NCBI GenBank assembly: GCA_016584305.1
Contig: JACEEZ010020264.1
Coordinates: 17,548 to 81,547 of the forward strand
DNA from: Chionoecetes opilio
Lineage: Eukaryota > Arthropoda > Malacostraca > Decapoda > Majidae
Reading direction: 5' to 3'
Length of the DNA stretch: 64,000 nucleotides
The notes under the pieces: generated by a model
Told to the model about the DNA's origin: nothing
Database searches by the model: none
The model's input: only the letters and a program-made list of their open reading frames with translations
In this document: positions 46,965 through 56,819 of the stretch, piece after piece
How the letters are laid out: the number at the start of each line of letters is the position of its first letter
Numbering within the stretch: the stretch's first letter is position 1
Position numbers and translations under genes: made by a program

Positions 46965-48690
46965 TTCATCTTAAGTTTGCAAGTTCATTCTGAGATGCTG
47001 CGGTCAATGCCGGGCCCCCGGGACCGCAGGGTGTTGCATGAGGGAAAAAGCAGTCCCATGGAATGACTGTTTTGCTGTGGTGGAACTTAGGTTGTGATCG
47101 AAAATTGTCTACCGCGCAGTCGTGAAGACTCTGTCTCTCATCTTGGGAGGGGGAGGGCTACTTGCTCCTGGTGGGAGAGGCGGCCCGGCACTGTTCCCCA
47201 GCTGTGGGGGAAAGAGACAGGACTCGATCATAGGAGATAGAAATCTCCATGTGTGCCAGCCTGTCGACGAGCTCCCTCTTGCGCGTGTGTGCATGTAGCA
47301 TTAGGGCCATGTAGGTTGGAACTGGCGTCTCCTGCGTGGTGGCGTGCCTGACTGGGCGAGGGGTACTGCCTGTGGCGGCCCGTCGGGGCATAACGCTGTT
47401 GAATTTGAGGACTGGGCGATGCTCAGTGCCGCTGGGGGTTGTGTGCTTTCACTCTGGTGCTTGATACTGGGGCCTTCCAAATCATAGTGACCAAGGCAAG
47501 CAGCATGGGGGGGCACGGAGTCCTGTTGGCATCCTGCAGGAAACCCCTTGAACACCTTGGCATCTCCGATAATGTGGCGTCTCACCTTTGGGCAGCACGC
47601 GCCAGATGGACAGCATCAAGGTCCTCTGTCCAGTTCACAAGCCTTTGCCAGGGGATCGCCGAGGTCTTTATTGATGCAAGCAGGACATCGCGCCCCTGGT
47701 GCTGGGAAACATGTTAGGAAGTGAGCAAGCAGTCTCTGCTTTTAAGACGGGTCGTGTTTCAACCCTGCCCTCATGCTTGACTCCCAGCTGTTCCATCCTT
47801 GACGTGTAGAACTGCGCCAGGTCAGCAAGTTTGAAGACCGGAGACGTCTCGTCATCCATGTGAAACTTCTTCAATAAACTCCACCAGCTCTGCGAAAGCA
47901 AATCCTGCTATTGCTGTTCATCATCTGTACATTTGCCCGCCATTTCATTAATCTTCCCCTGCGCGATTGTACAAGTTCAGAAGACAATTTCGGTGGTACT
48001 TGGCCTCCTGTGCAACCATGGTTCCCAGCGTTTCAGTTGCGTCAGAGGTCCATGTCGTCCAGAATCTGTGCGCACGACCTGACACGCGAGTCCAGTTGGG
48101 AAAGTCGCAGCTTCATGAAGACCCGCACTATCAGGAGCTTCTCCCAGAAGAAGCATTTCACTTCTTGGGGTTTCGTCTCAGTACTTGATGTCGTGACAGA
48201 TATCGAGTTCGTTTGCGGGCATCAACTTCCTTTTTCTTCGTCGGCGCCTATTTTCAGGTGCCTCTTCTCAGCTCTGTCTAACTTGGTCTTTTATACCTCA
48301 GCCTGCAGGTCTTGTGGTATCGTGCATTGTTGGCGCTCAATGCTGCTTCAACGCCCTGCCTTTTTTTTTAATCGGCTCAACAGAAAAGAGTTGGGGAGCA
48401 ATCCAAACTGATTGAACCTTCTCAGATGTCCAGCGAGAATGTTGTAGCTGCTCCCCTTGTCTTGGCGTGTATTCTGGGATGGACTTGTCAGCGACTCTGG
48501 CGTTGTTTCTTGGCATATGAAGCATAATGACCAGTCTGTCTCTGTTGCTGGCTGGGCAGAGGTAGACGGAGCTGCTTCTGCACCACGGGGGCTTAACGAT
48601 TTGAAGCTCTTCGACATTGTTCTAGAAATGGGGAAAAAGACAAAGTTGTATGAAAGGAGCATCAGAATCCAAGTGAATTAGGGGCATGTT
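46965..48690 (-). pseudogene. Uncharacterised repeated invertebrate protein (FICQE family)
   Basis: Minus-strand fragments in order. 48662-48348 has DWSLCFICQETTPESLTSPS and NILAGHLRRFNQFG. 48340-47910 is scattered across frames, with KLDRAEKR, an SVTTSSTETKPQEVKCFF segment and a second CxxC. 47901-47668 has KFHMDDETSPVFKLADLAQF and YTSRMEQLGVKHEG. 47585-47301 has FKGFPAGCQQDSVP. 47391-47158 has PTYMALMLHAHTRKRELVDR and ISISYDRVLSLS. From 47130 down it reads RDRVFTTA and HHSKTVIPWD. The order matches a large protein of unknown function seen repeatedly in invertebrate genomes, with Cys-rich zinc-binding-like modules at the N-terminus. At least five frameshifts make it a pseudogene or an error-ridden copy. 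Confidence 0.7.
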
Positions 48691-48924
48691 CAATTGAGAG
48701 ATTTTGCCATGGTTGTTATGCTAATCTATGAATTAAATTTAATAAATCGATAATAAGATAAGATTCTAAAAACACATGGGCACCTTTCTTTGTTGTAAGT
48801 GCTACCACTTAACACATTATCAACAACACACAACAAAAATGTTTGCACACATTGCAGATTCAAACAAACAAAATATCCTGCACATTTACTCAGTACATCT
48901 CATTCACCTAGGGATAAGTCTTCC

Positions 48925-49066
48925 TCGCAGCCCATGGCGGCCATGTTGGAAAATGGGCCCCCACGGCCGCCAGGGGGCAGTTGGGCGATGGTTCACATCC
49001 AAATTTGTTCATAATATATTGGTCTAAACCCTGTGCCAAAATTGGTGCTTTTATCAAAAATGCCAA
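48925..49066 (-). repeat. Interspersed repeat with palindromic core, copy C (inverted)
   Basis: The reverse complement of copies A and B: GGCGGCCATGTTGGAAAATG, CCGCCAGGGGGCAGTTGGGC and TTCATAATATATTGGTC are all recognisable. It stands outside the duplication, so the family is truly interspersed. Confidence 0.8.
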
Positions 49067-49309
49067 TAGGGCTGAATATCCTAGGTAAACCGCCCCCCTA
49101 CTTGGAACAGAAGGGTTTAAGCTATCTAGTATGGTATAATGTGGTAGTAATTGCAAGTAGGTCCGAGCGGACTTAAGTAAGGGTTTGCTGATTTAAGTAA
49201 CGTATAGGTATTGTAAGTAAGTAAAGTAAGTGCCAAGGAATCGAGTGGGGACATACTATTATTATAAATATATTTGTATTATATATATCTGTACAGTGTA
49301 CATTGTACA

Positions 49310-49760
49310 CTTATAAGACATAAGAACATAAGAAAAAAAGGAAGCTACAAAAGGCCGCGAGGCCTACACGTGGTATTCCTGTCACCTAACACTACCTACA
49401 TCCACCTTCCATCCCCATCCATGAACCTGTCCAGCCCCTCTTTAAAGCTCCCCAATGACTCAGCACTAACACCTGTCTACTGAGTCCCCTTCCAATCATT
49501 CACCACCCTATTTTTTAACCAGTTTTTCCTTATTATTTCTTTCTAAATCTACGCCCTTCCACTTGAATCCATTACTTCTTGTTCTACCCTGGTAAAAGCC
49601 GTAAGAACCTTTCCCCACCTCTCCTTTATTAAATTCCTTTATCCACTTAAAAACTTCTATCAGATCGCCCCTTACTCTGCGTCTCTCGAATGAGTGTAAC
49701 TTTTAAAAACTTCAATCTTTCTCATAACTAAGTTACGCATCCCTTGTATCATTTTGGTAT
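49310..49760 (-). mobile_element. LINE 3' end, C-terminus of the reverse transcriptase
   Basis: On the minus strand, LHSFERRRVRGDLIEVFKW and IKEFNKGEVGK are open near 49700-49610, then RTRSNGFK near 49580, and FKEGLDRFMDGDGRWM followed by a stop near 49440-49390. These are the characteristic last motifs of a non-LTR reverse transcriptase protein that is very common in decapods. The 3' UTR ends near repeated CTTATGTTCTTATG-type sequence at 49312-49333. Frameshifts separate the blocks. Confidence 0.8.
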
Positions 49761-49764
49761 GTAT

Positions 49765-50400
49765 CTTGTATCATAACTTATAAGGTTATGGTTATAATAT
49801 AAAGTCACAGGTTCTTACAAACGGCCAAGGAAGCTTAAGTCTTAATAGACAGGCCAGAACAGTTAATATCGTGACAAATACTCACTCCCTCCCAGGTGAG
49901 TGCGTACACTCAAGACTCACATAGAGTCTTGAGCTTAGGAGCGCCAGGTATCGCGTCACCCTCTCTTCTGTCCTTCCTCTTCTCCGTCGGCGAGTTATAA
50001 AGGAAAGGATTAATTCTTGATACAGTGTTTATCCAGGAAGTGCTGAGTGCGTGGGATGAGAACAGTTCACACGCTGTTCGCTGTTCACACGACGATGACG
50101 CAAACACACCCGAATGTGCAATCGCTTATCAACTAATATAAGTGACAATTAACCACAGGCACACACAAAACACTGAGTATGCATTCTCAAGAAATGCAAG
50201 CAGCAGCGGAACAACACCATTATGTCCATGTCAATACTATTAACGAGGTGGTGTCTGTCTGAGCAGCACAATAACAGCTGTGTTGCAGAAAAGAGGCAGG
50301 ACACACGTACATACACCTCCAACATGACTACATGCTACACATACTACATACAATATATCCAGTGCCATAACACACCATCAGTGAGTGGGATTTTACAACC
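49765..50400. other. No gene recognised
   Basis: AT-rich sequence with a small inverted repeat near 49902-49932 (CACTCAAGACTC and GAGTCTTGAG). Short ORFs (49910-50107 minus, 50222-50566 plus) have no family motif. Confidence 0.4.
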
Positions 50401-50404
50401 AAGG

Positions 50405-50788
50405 CTAGGTGAAGAGGGGGAAGGAAATGAGCTGCACGATTGTACAGAGGGTGGTGGTGGTGCTGAGGTTGGCGCTGGTGCTGGCTTTGGTGGTAAAGGT
50501 GCCAGTGCTGGAGGTGCTGATGCTGATGGTGTATGTGTCTGTGTACATATTACTGGTGTTGATTGATGACTTAGGCACTAATCTTAGATAATCTGCAATA
50601 ATTATAATTTGTGTTGGAGTGGGTGATAGTGGTGTACGTGTTTGAGTTGAGATGGGTGTTTGTGGTGGCTCTGGTGTAAATGTTGGAGTTGATTGCACTA
50701 TGACTGGTGTTTGGGGTGGCTCTGGTGTAATTGTTGAGTGGGTGGTGAGGTAGACATGTCTGTCTCCTCCCTCCCCCAGTAAGGGCAA
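50405..50788 (-). pseudogene. Pro/Thr-rich low-complexity frame downstream of the integrase-like exon
   Basis: A 127-codon minus-strand frame rich in Pro, Thr and Ser. It contains two copies of the 51-bp unit that encodes TPEPPQTP (starting at 50655 and 50706), then a Ser/Thr-rich tail. It follows the integrase-like exon with a frame change at about 50795, where an alternative frame reads INVRDLCPYWGREETDMSTS. It may be the real C-terminal extension of that gene or only a minisatellite. I cannot decide. Confidence 0.3.
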
Positions 50789-50800
50789 AGGTCCCTAACA

Positions 50801-51043
50801 TTAATTTGTTCGAGTCTTTTTGGTATCATGAGACTCAATTTTGCAGACTCCTTTCTCCCTCATTTCAATGAGAGTGTACGGGCCCAACCATTCCTCTTGG
50901 AGCCTGTCACCTTTCCTTCCCTCTCTTCTATTTCTCTTCTTTACTATGTCACCGATAGTAAAGGTGAACGTTTTGACACCCTTCTCTTTCTTGCCAGCAT
51001 GCTTTTTCATTTTTTTGTGTGCCTGTGCAATATAATCCTGAAC
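50801..51043 (-). CDS. Integrase C-terminal-like exon with splice acceptor
   Basis: The minus strand opens after TTTTGTTTTCATTTTAG (acceptor AG at 51044-51045) with VQDYIAQAHKKMKKHAGKKE. It continues FTFTIGDIVKKRNRREGRKG and EEWLGPYTLIEMREKGVCKI, then a stop at 50801. The xxxGDxVxxRN...WLGPYxI pattern is the SH3-like C-terminal domain of Gypsy-type integrases, also found in cellular genes derived from them (GIN and KRBA2 type). A preceding intron would suit a domesticated gene, but the rest of the integrase is not in view. An immediate frameshift into a P/T-rich tail is possible. Confidence 0.5.
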   Translation of the reverse strand, partial: VQDYIAQAHKKMKKHAGKKEKGVKTFTFTIGDIVKKRNRREGRKGDRLQEEWLGPYTLIEMREKGVCKIESHDTKKTRTN

Positions 51044-51045
51044 CT

Positions 51046-51880
51046 AAAATGAAAACAAAATATAGGTTAATATTTTCCTTGTACATTCCACACCAGAACA
51101 GGGTGACAATCACTTTCATTCAAGGTTTACTGACTTGCACACAACTCATCACTGTGAACATACACTTGTGTATAAAACACACAAACACACTCCTATAAAT
51201 AATAGAATATATAAATCTAAGTACGCATCAACGTAAGACTCAAGCTGCTTGTAGATTTGACAAGCTTAGAAGTAAAGAAACTGAAAATGAATGGGACTGT
51301 AATATATTGAAATTAGCAGTTTTCCTATTAATACAGCATATTAAGCATAATACATGATGGGATGATGATCATAATACAGTGATGGGAATGGATCAACCAT
51401 TGTTGTTGGACTCGTTACTCAACAAAAGTGATGATATAGAAAAATATTGATCGCAATGCATGCCTAGGAAGAGTGATCATGCTGTCCTGAATTGGGATTT
51501 TGTGGATAGCATATCATATACGCGTGTATTTAAACTCATGACGACTTTAACCTGATCTATTCTAAAAAAGAAACTACAAAGAATTAGTGGGTAAAAAATA
51601 AAATATCAAATTAGTGCTAGATACTATACAAATAAAATAGCTACTAGAAAGTTTGCGATAGATGTAAGAGGAGCAATAAATATACCTTGAAAAACTTTAA
51701 AAACTAGTGTTTGGATTTACATCTGACATTTCAGTAGATCTGCAATACCACTACTTATCATATTGTCCATCTAATGGTAGGCTCGGCCAAAAAAAAAAAA
51801 AAACCCTCCTGAGTTTTGCACCCCATCTTGCAAAAAACCCTCAAGGGTTCCTAAAGTACTCAAATAGGAAGGGGTGTATT
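51046..51880. other. No gene recognised (possible intron)
   Basis: AT-rich sequence upstream (minus-strand sense) of the integrase-like exon. No further integrase motifs such as the DDE core or HHCC finger are visible. A poly-A run occurs at 51790-51804. Confidence 0.4.
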
Positions 51881-51881
51881 T

Positions 51882-52050
51882 CGTCGTGGCCTAGGGGTTG
51901 GTATTGATGCCATAAATCCCCAATCAAGAAATCTGTGAGAAAAAATTTTATATCAATATCTGAAAATCTACTCCCCTCATTTCACTCTCTGGGTTCCGAC
52001 TATGTTGTTTTTAAAACAACTGGGTCCTGGTTTGACCCCGGAGCAGGAGG
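51882..52050 (+). repeat. SINE-like remnant with pol III box-like motifs
   Basis: GTGGCCTAGGGGTTGGTA resembles an A box and GGTTTGACCCC resembles a B box, but they are about 145 bp apart, too far for an intact tRNA head. This suggests a decayed or interrupted tRNA-derived repeat. Confidence 0.35.
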
Positions 52051-52185
52051 GGCCCGTCCCCTTAAATAACCGAGCCCTTCAAAGCGTTTTATGTAAAGCC
52101 TCCCCCTGAATTGATGAGTCAGGGACGGAGTCTGTACGGGGCCCCCGAATGAAAAGTTTACTTTCCCAATATATGCTTATCATTA

Positions 52186-52740
52186 AAAAAGATATACTGT
52201 TTCTTCGGAATGTTTGTTTTTAATATTATCAATAAAACCCAAAAACCACAAAGAATCCCTTTATGCAACTCAGAAATATGCATGAATTTAAAACTCTTTC
52301 GCTATTTATTTTTTACTAAAAAACTTTTACATGGAGAATATCAATAAAAGGGGAAATTTTAAATTATTTTCTTTTTAATTTTCGTTTTCTGATAAATGAA
52401 TTAGCAGAAAGCAAAAATTACGTTAATTAACTAAACGATCTAAAATCGGTAATTTTTTTCCCGATTGATATGTTATTTTATTTATTTACGCTATTTTTAT
52501 GTTTTTTTCTAACAAAAAAAGCAAAAATATCAATGGAGCAAATTTAAATTCCCCCTTCTATTGAATTCTCCATTTAAAATGTTTTGGAAAAATATTAAAT
52601 GGCGAAGTTTTTAATTTTCATGCTATTTTTTTGAAAGTCTCATAAGGCTTTTTTTTAGTGTTTTTTTAGGGTTTTTTTTTTTTAATACTATTATAGAACA
52701 AACATTTCCGAAGATACAGTATACTTTTTACTGAAAAACA
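52186..52740. repeat. Foldback (long inverted-repeat) element
   Basis: The left arm from about 52186 (GATATACTGTTTCTTCGG) and the right arm read on the reverse strand from about 52729 (TATACTGTATCTTCGGAAAT) align over about 190 bp. They share ATGGAGAAT-TCAATA and CGCCATTTAATATTTTTCC-type segments, with an AT-rich centre of about 170 bp. No ORF is present. Partial copies lie at 16875-16970 and 52820-52925. The arms and AT-richness fit a foldback MITE; no target duplication could be fixed because the flanks are homopolymer-rich. Confidence 0.65.
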
Positions 52741-52819
52741 TATATTAAGTAAAAAATTAAACCCCCGTTTTTCAGATTTTTATTTTTTATTTAACGCTAA
52801 TTTATCTGCTGCTATTCTT

Positions 52820-52925
52820 TTTATCAAAAAAACAAAAATATATCAAGGAAGCAAATTTAAAATTTCGCTTCTATTGATTTTCTCCAGTAAAAAAATTCGG
52901 AAAAATATTAAATGGCGAAGATTTA
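52820..52925 (+). repeat. Partial direct copy of the foldback element arm
   Basis: From about ACAAAAATATATCAAGGAAG to ATATTAAATGGCGAAG this repeats 52517-52607 in the same orientation with small differences. It indicates a tandem or nested second insertion of the same family. Confidence 0.6.
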
Positions 52926-53019
52926 AACAGGGGGTGAAAGGGGGGTGCAATAAAGCCTACTTTCTCCCTCGCTGAAAGCTGGGCGCCTACTGACTTGTGG
53001 CCGCTCTGATGATGACTAA

Positions 53020-53225
53020 AAGTCTATCCGCCTCGCAGACCGGCTTTCTAAAAGGACGGCTTTGGCCCCTGTCCGTAAATTGATCTATCCCTGACTACAG
53101 GGGTACCGGGTGTTAGGGTTGTGACCCGCCTCCCGGGTGGTGGACTAACACTAAATAAGCAAATAAAAAATGTCTACGGAAACGGGGCCTACGAGTGTAC
53201 TCGGCCCTGTAAAAACTAATTGAAT
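53020..53225 (+). mobile_element. SINE body, third copy (plus strand), head decayed
   Basis: CCCCTGTCC, GTTAGGGTTGTGACCCGCC, GGAAACGGGGCCTACGAG and the GGCCCTGTAAAA tail correspond in order to the body of the tRNA-Val SINE at 41621-41918, in the opposite orientation. I cannot recognise the tRNA head upstream. It lies outside the 3.9-kb duplication, showing the SINE family is dispersed. Confidence 0.65.
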
Positions 53226-53229
53226 ACAA

Positions 53230-55640
53230 GCATGAGCGAGCCAACTGGCCCTCGGTGAAACCCCACTATTTAAAATATAGGCATCCGGTGGCACACAACG
53301 ACTGAACCAAATATAATTGTGATCAAATTTAAAAAGTAAAAGTTCAGAATTTTGTGTCCTGCTTTTTAAAACCTATGTTGTTCCTATGAAAATTTAATAT
53401 TGTAACATAACACTGAAGAAAAAATTCCCAAAAAAAAAAATTCTGCTTTAAAAAATATATATAACTAGGAATAACTCCCACTAAAGATGGGGAGCTGCCC
53501 AAACTGCACGGGCCCAAGTCAATTTTTTTAAACCCCGTGGGTGCTGCCCTATTTTTTTACCCTCACCTTAAATATTCTATTACAACCTGACCAAACCCTT
53601 CACCATCCCCTTCTTTGATTTTTTTTATTTTTTTAAAAAGAAAAAAAAAGGGGCTAATTGAATTTGTTGTTTTAAAACCAAAAATGGTATTTATTTAATC
53701 AGGAAATTTTTTAAAACTCCAGCAAAAATCTGCTCTTTTTATTTTCCTGGTGTTGAATTTTCATCAAAAATGTGTTTACTTCTTGTTATGCCCAGCCCAT
53801 ATGCCTCTAACCCCTTCCCCTTCGTGGATAAACATTTTAAAAAGCCCTTATCACTCTAAAAACCTTCCCCCTTTTTGGGGTAAACATTTAAAAAGCCCAT
53901 TGACAATTCACCAATCTATTTAGTACCAAAAATGAATTCGGCAGAAATAATGTCCTATAACAATTTTTTTAAATCCTCGGTCTCTTTTTTTTCTGCAAAT
54001 TGCTTCCACTCAGACTGATCTCATTAATTTTCCTTGTAATCTTATGTCTCTCCCCCACGACCGCGTCACTTTTAGCTCATCGTCCTATTTTGCCATAAAA
54101 TTACGATGATAACGGAAATTAGGCACGGCGTCTTTTTGAGAAGGGAGTAAAGGCTGCCTGACCTTTGTTTTAAGGGGTTTAAATATGCAAAACGGTTTTT
54201 TCTTTCATACCATTGAAGGGGCACTTAACTAGGGAAATCTGTGGATCTACCTTGCCCCTAATCGCTCAAATCCCCTGCACTGACCCGCATATAACCTCAA
54301 CCCCAAAAAAGAGGAAATGAAAACTAAAATTTTATCTGTAATATCGCTATTTAATATACCATAAAATTTTTGCACCCTGGTAATTTAGTATGTGCTTCCA
54401 ATTTACCTTCTTTGCAAACTTTGGATAAAAAGTTACTATCCCAATCTACATCAAAACTAATGCTTAGTAAAACTGAAAACTTGTTCCACTGAAAAATTTA
54501 AAATGTTAAAGTTACAAAAAAAGATGAACCCATGAAAATTTTCACAACGCACATACTTTTTTGAAGTTGGCATTTATACGGGAATTGGGGATACTTTTGA
54601 TCTTTTCTTACAAAACCCAGTCATCCCGCGTATCATTGCAGTTTTGATGAGACCTCCTTCACTGAACGATTCCTACTCTCACTCTGTCCATTTTTTGCCG
54701 ATGATATCGAGGTATCAGGTGTTTGATGTTAAATAAGGCCCACGTTCTTGTTTACCTTAATTTTTTTGGTTTTCTATAAAAACCAATAGCTAACAAAAAA
54801 TTTATATATATTTTTCTGACATTATGATAAAAAATAAAAACTTAAATAAACTCATATTCAATTTTTCTTTTTAACACTTGTCATCCACTGATACACAGCA
54901 AAAAATTTTACCCCTCATTTTACAAATTCCCTCCCCTTTATCCGTTTTATTTTCTTGGGGACCATGGGTTTTATATTATGTACAAATGGCTTGGCAATGG
55001 TAGGGCCCGCTTTATCTGGGAGGATTGCCACAACCCATTTTGGGGAAAGGTCTGTATGGGGATGACTTTTTGTTCCCCCTTCTGCTACTGGTAAACCCCA
55101 TCCATAGAGGCGAAAAATTTTGGGGGGAAAAAACGAAAAACTAAGAAAGACATCGCTTGGAAAAGATGGCGATCTTTTGATAGAAAAAAAGGGTCCTAAT
55201 TGGTTCTCTCAACACAGAATTGCAAAGATGCGGTACGATAATGGCGAATCAATGAGAACTAACACGAACAGATATAATTCAACTCGATGCAATACGTCAC
55301 TCGATGGCAAACGTGCAATACGGCACAGTACGGTAGATGGGGGAATCAATACGGGTCGTGGAGATCGAAACGGAAACGATGATAACTAAAAGGGAAAAAT
55401 AGGGCCAAAAGTCCCCTCACAACCATTGCGTCCGATACGCCCAGTACGAGTGGGTGGGGGTGGTTAAAAACGCCGCATTCGCGTGGCATGGGGGGCCACG
55501 GTAAAACCGTGACCCGCGCAGCCCCGACGGGCCGTCTTCCGCTGGATCCCCCCCCCAAACCCCCCCCCCTCTAACCATCGTCCTTCCCTCCGTCATCTCT
55601 CAGGAAAACCAAGACTGATGGGGGCGCAAGGCAAATAAAT
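53230..55640. other. AT-rich, homopolymer-prone sequence; no gene recognised
   Basis: Frequent runs such as poly-T near 53618-53660 suggest mildly degraded consensus. The 89-codon ORF at 55120-55389 (+) is unassigned. A T-rich stretch at 54760-54880 contains no gene. Confidence 0.45.
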
Positions 55641-55842
55641 TTTTTAAATTTTGAGCCCGGGCCCTTTCCTCACCGAAGGGCCCCCCACCCCGGGGGGCAG
55701 ACCTGGGGGTTTACCACCACACACACGGGTAAGCTGGTTGTCTTTCGGTCGTCCGTCGGGTTTTTAAACTTTTGTCGGTCGTGGGAAAAAATGGGTCGCA
55801 AATCTCTCCGTTGTCCTTCTCCCAAACCCCATCTCCTTCCGT

Positions 55843-56140
55843 GGTTCGACAGGCCACATAAATCCAATGACCCCTTTTGCTTTAAAGAAGGTACCTGCCC
55901 CCCTTTTATGCTACTACAAACTTTTTTCCCTACAATCCCTCCGTTCCACTTCCCACCCCCTCCCCTCTTCTATCTCACTGCTACTATCCTCCGGGGTTCG
56001 GACGAGGCCACATTAATCCAATACCCCTCTCTATACGGAGGGGGAAACTTACCCTTTTTTTTCGCTGCTCAAAAAATTTTTTATCCTACAATCCCCTCCA
56101 TTCCGCTTTGCCTTCCCCCCTCTATCAGTGTTTTTGGTCC
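55843..56140 (+). repeat. Direct repeat, two units of about 150 bp
   Basis: Unit 1 starts GTTCGACAGGCCACATAAAT (55843) and unit 2 GTTCGGACGAGGCCACATTA (about 55996). Both continue with CCAAT...CCCC, a TTTT-rich block, CCTACAATCCC and a TTCC-rich block. A partial third unit may precede at about 55770. Shadow ORFs over it carry no family motifs. Confidence 0.65.
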
Positions 56141-56369
56141 CACGAAAAACTTTGTCCCCCCCTACGGAGTCCTCTTCCCCTGTCCCCTCTCGAAAAAATA
56201 AAAAAAAACAAAAAACACTTTTAATCTCGACTTCTTTCACTAATTTTTTTACATTTCCTTTTCCTGTTTGTATATTTTGGGAAGCGAGAGGGGTAGTGGA
56301 AAAAATGAACCACCGCCCGTGGGGGGTGCCGAGGAGTATCGGGGGCGTGGTACTGGCAGTGACAGAAAA

Positions 56370-56530
56370 AAAAAAAAAGCAAAAAAAGACAATAAACAAA
56401 CAAAAAACAGCAACAAAAAAAACAAGAAGAAGAAAGAAGATAAGAAGAAAGAAGAAAAAGAGAAAAAGAAAACAAGTAAAGCGTAAAGAAAAAAAAAAAA
56501 AGAAAAAACCAAAACTGAAGAATTTTGGGG
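56370..56530 (+). repeat. A/AAG-rich low-complexity tract
   Basis: A long purine tract of AAA, AAG and GAA words. It inflates overlapping ORFs of 216 codons (minus) and 228 codons (plus), which are Phe-rich or Lys-rich and not credible proteins. Confidence 0.85.
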
Positions 56531-56819
56531 GGGAGCGGGGGTGGGCGGGGGTTGCCCGGGGTGTGGCCGGAGCCCCATTTTCCCGAGGCCCATTCCTGCC
56601 AAGGGCCCCCAGAGGGGTTTTTTTTGCTCTTTCGAGAGGGGAAAAGCGTGTCGTTAGGTCAGATCGACTCACAACAAAAAAAACACAAAAAAAACGCACC
56701 GGGTCAAGCCCCGGAGTTTTTTTCTTACACCTCCTTTCTCTCCCCCATCTATTCTTTCCCTGCCCCCACTTCCCATCTCTGCTTTCTTTTTTTAAATTTT
56801 CTATTTATTCGTGATCCTC

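Noticed and set aside
56049..56814. Overlapping ORFs of 216 (minus) and 228 (plus) codons, the longest of their kind in the window
   Set aside because: Both cross an A/AAG-rich tract and a direct repeat. The products are Phe-rich or Lys-rich low complexity with no domain.
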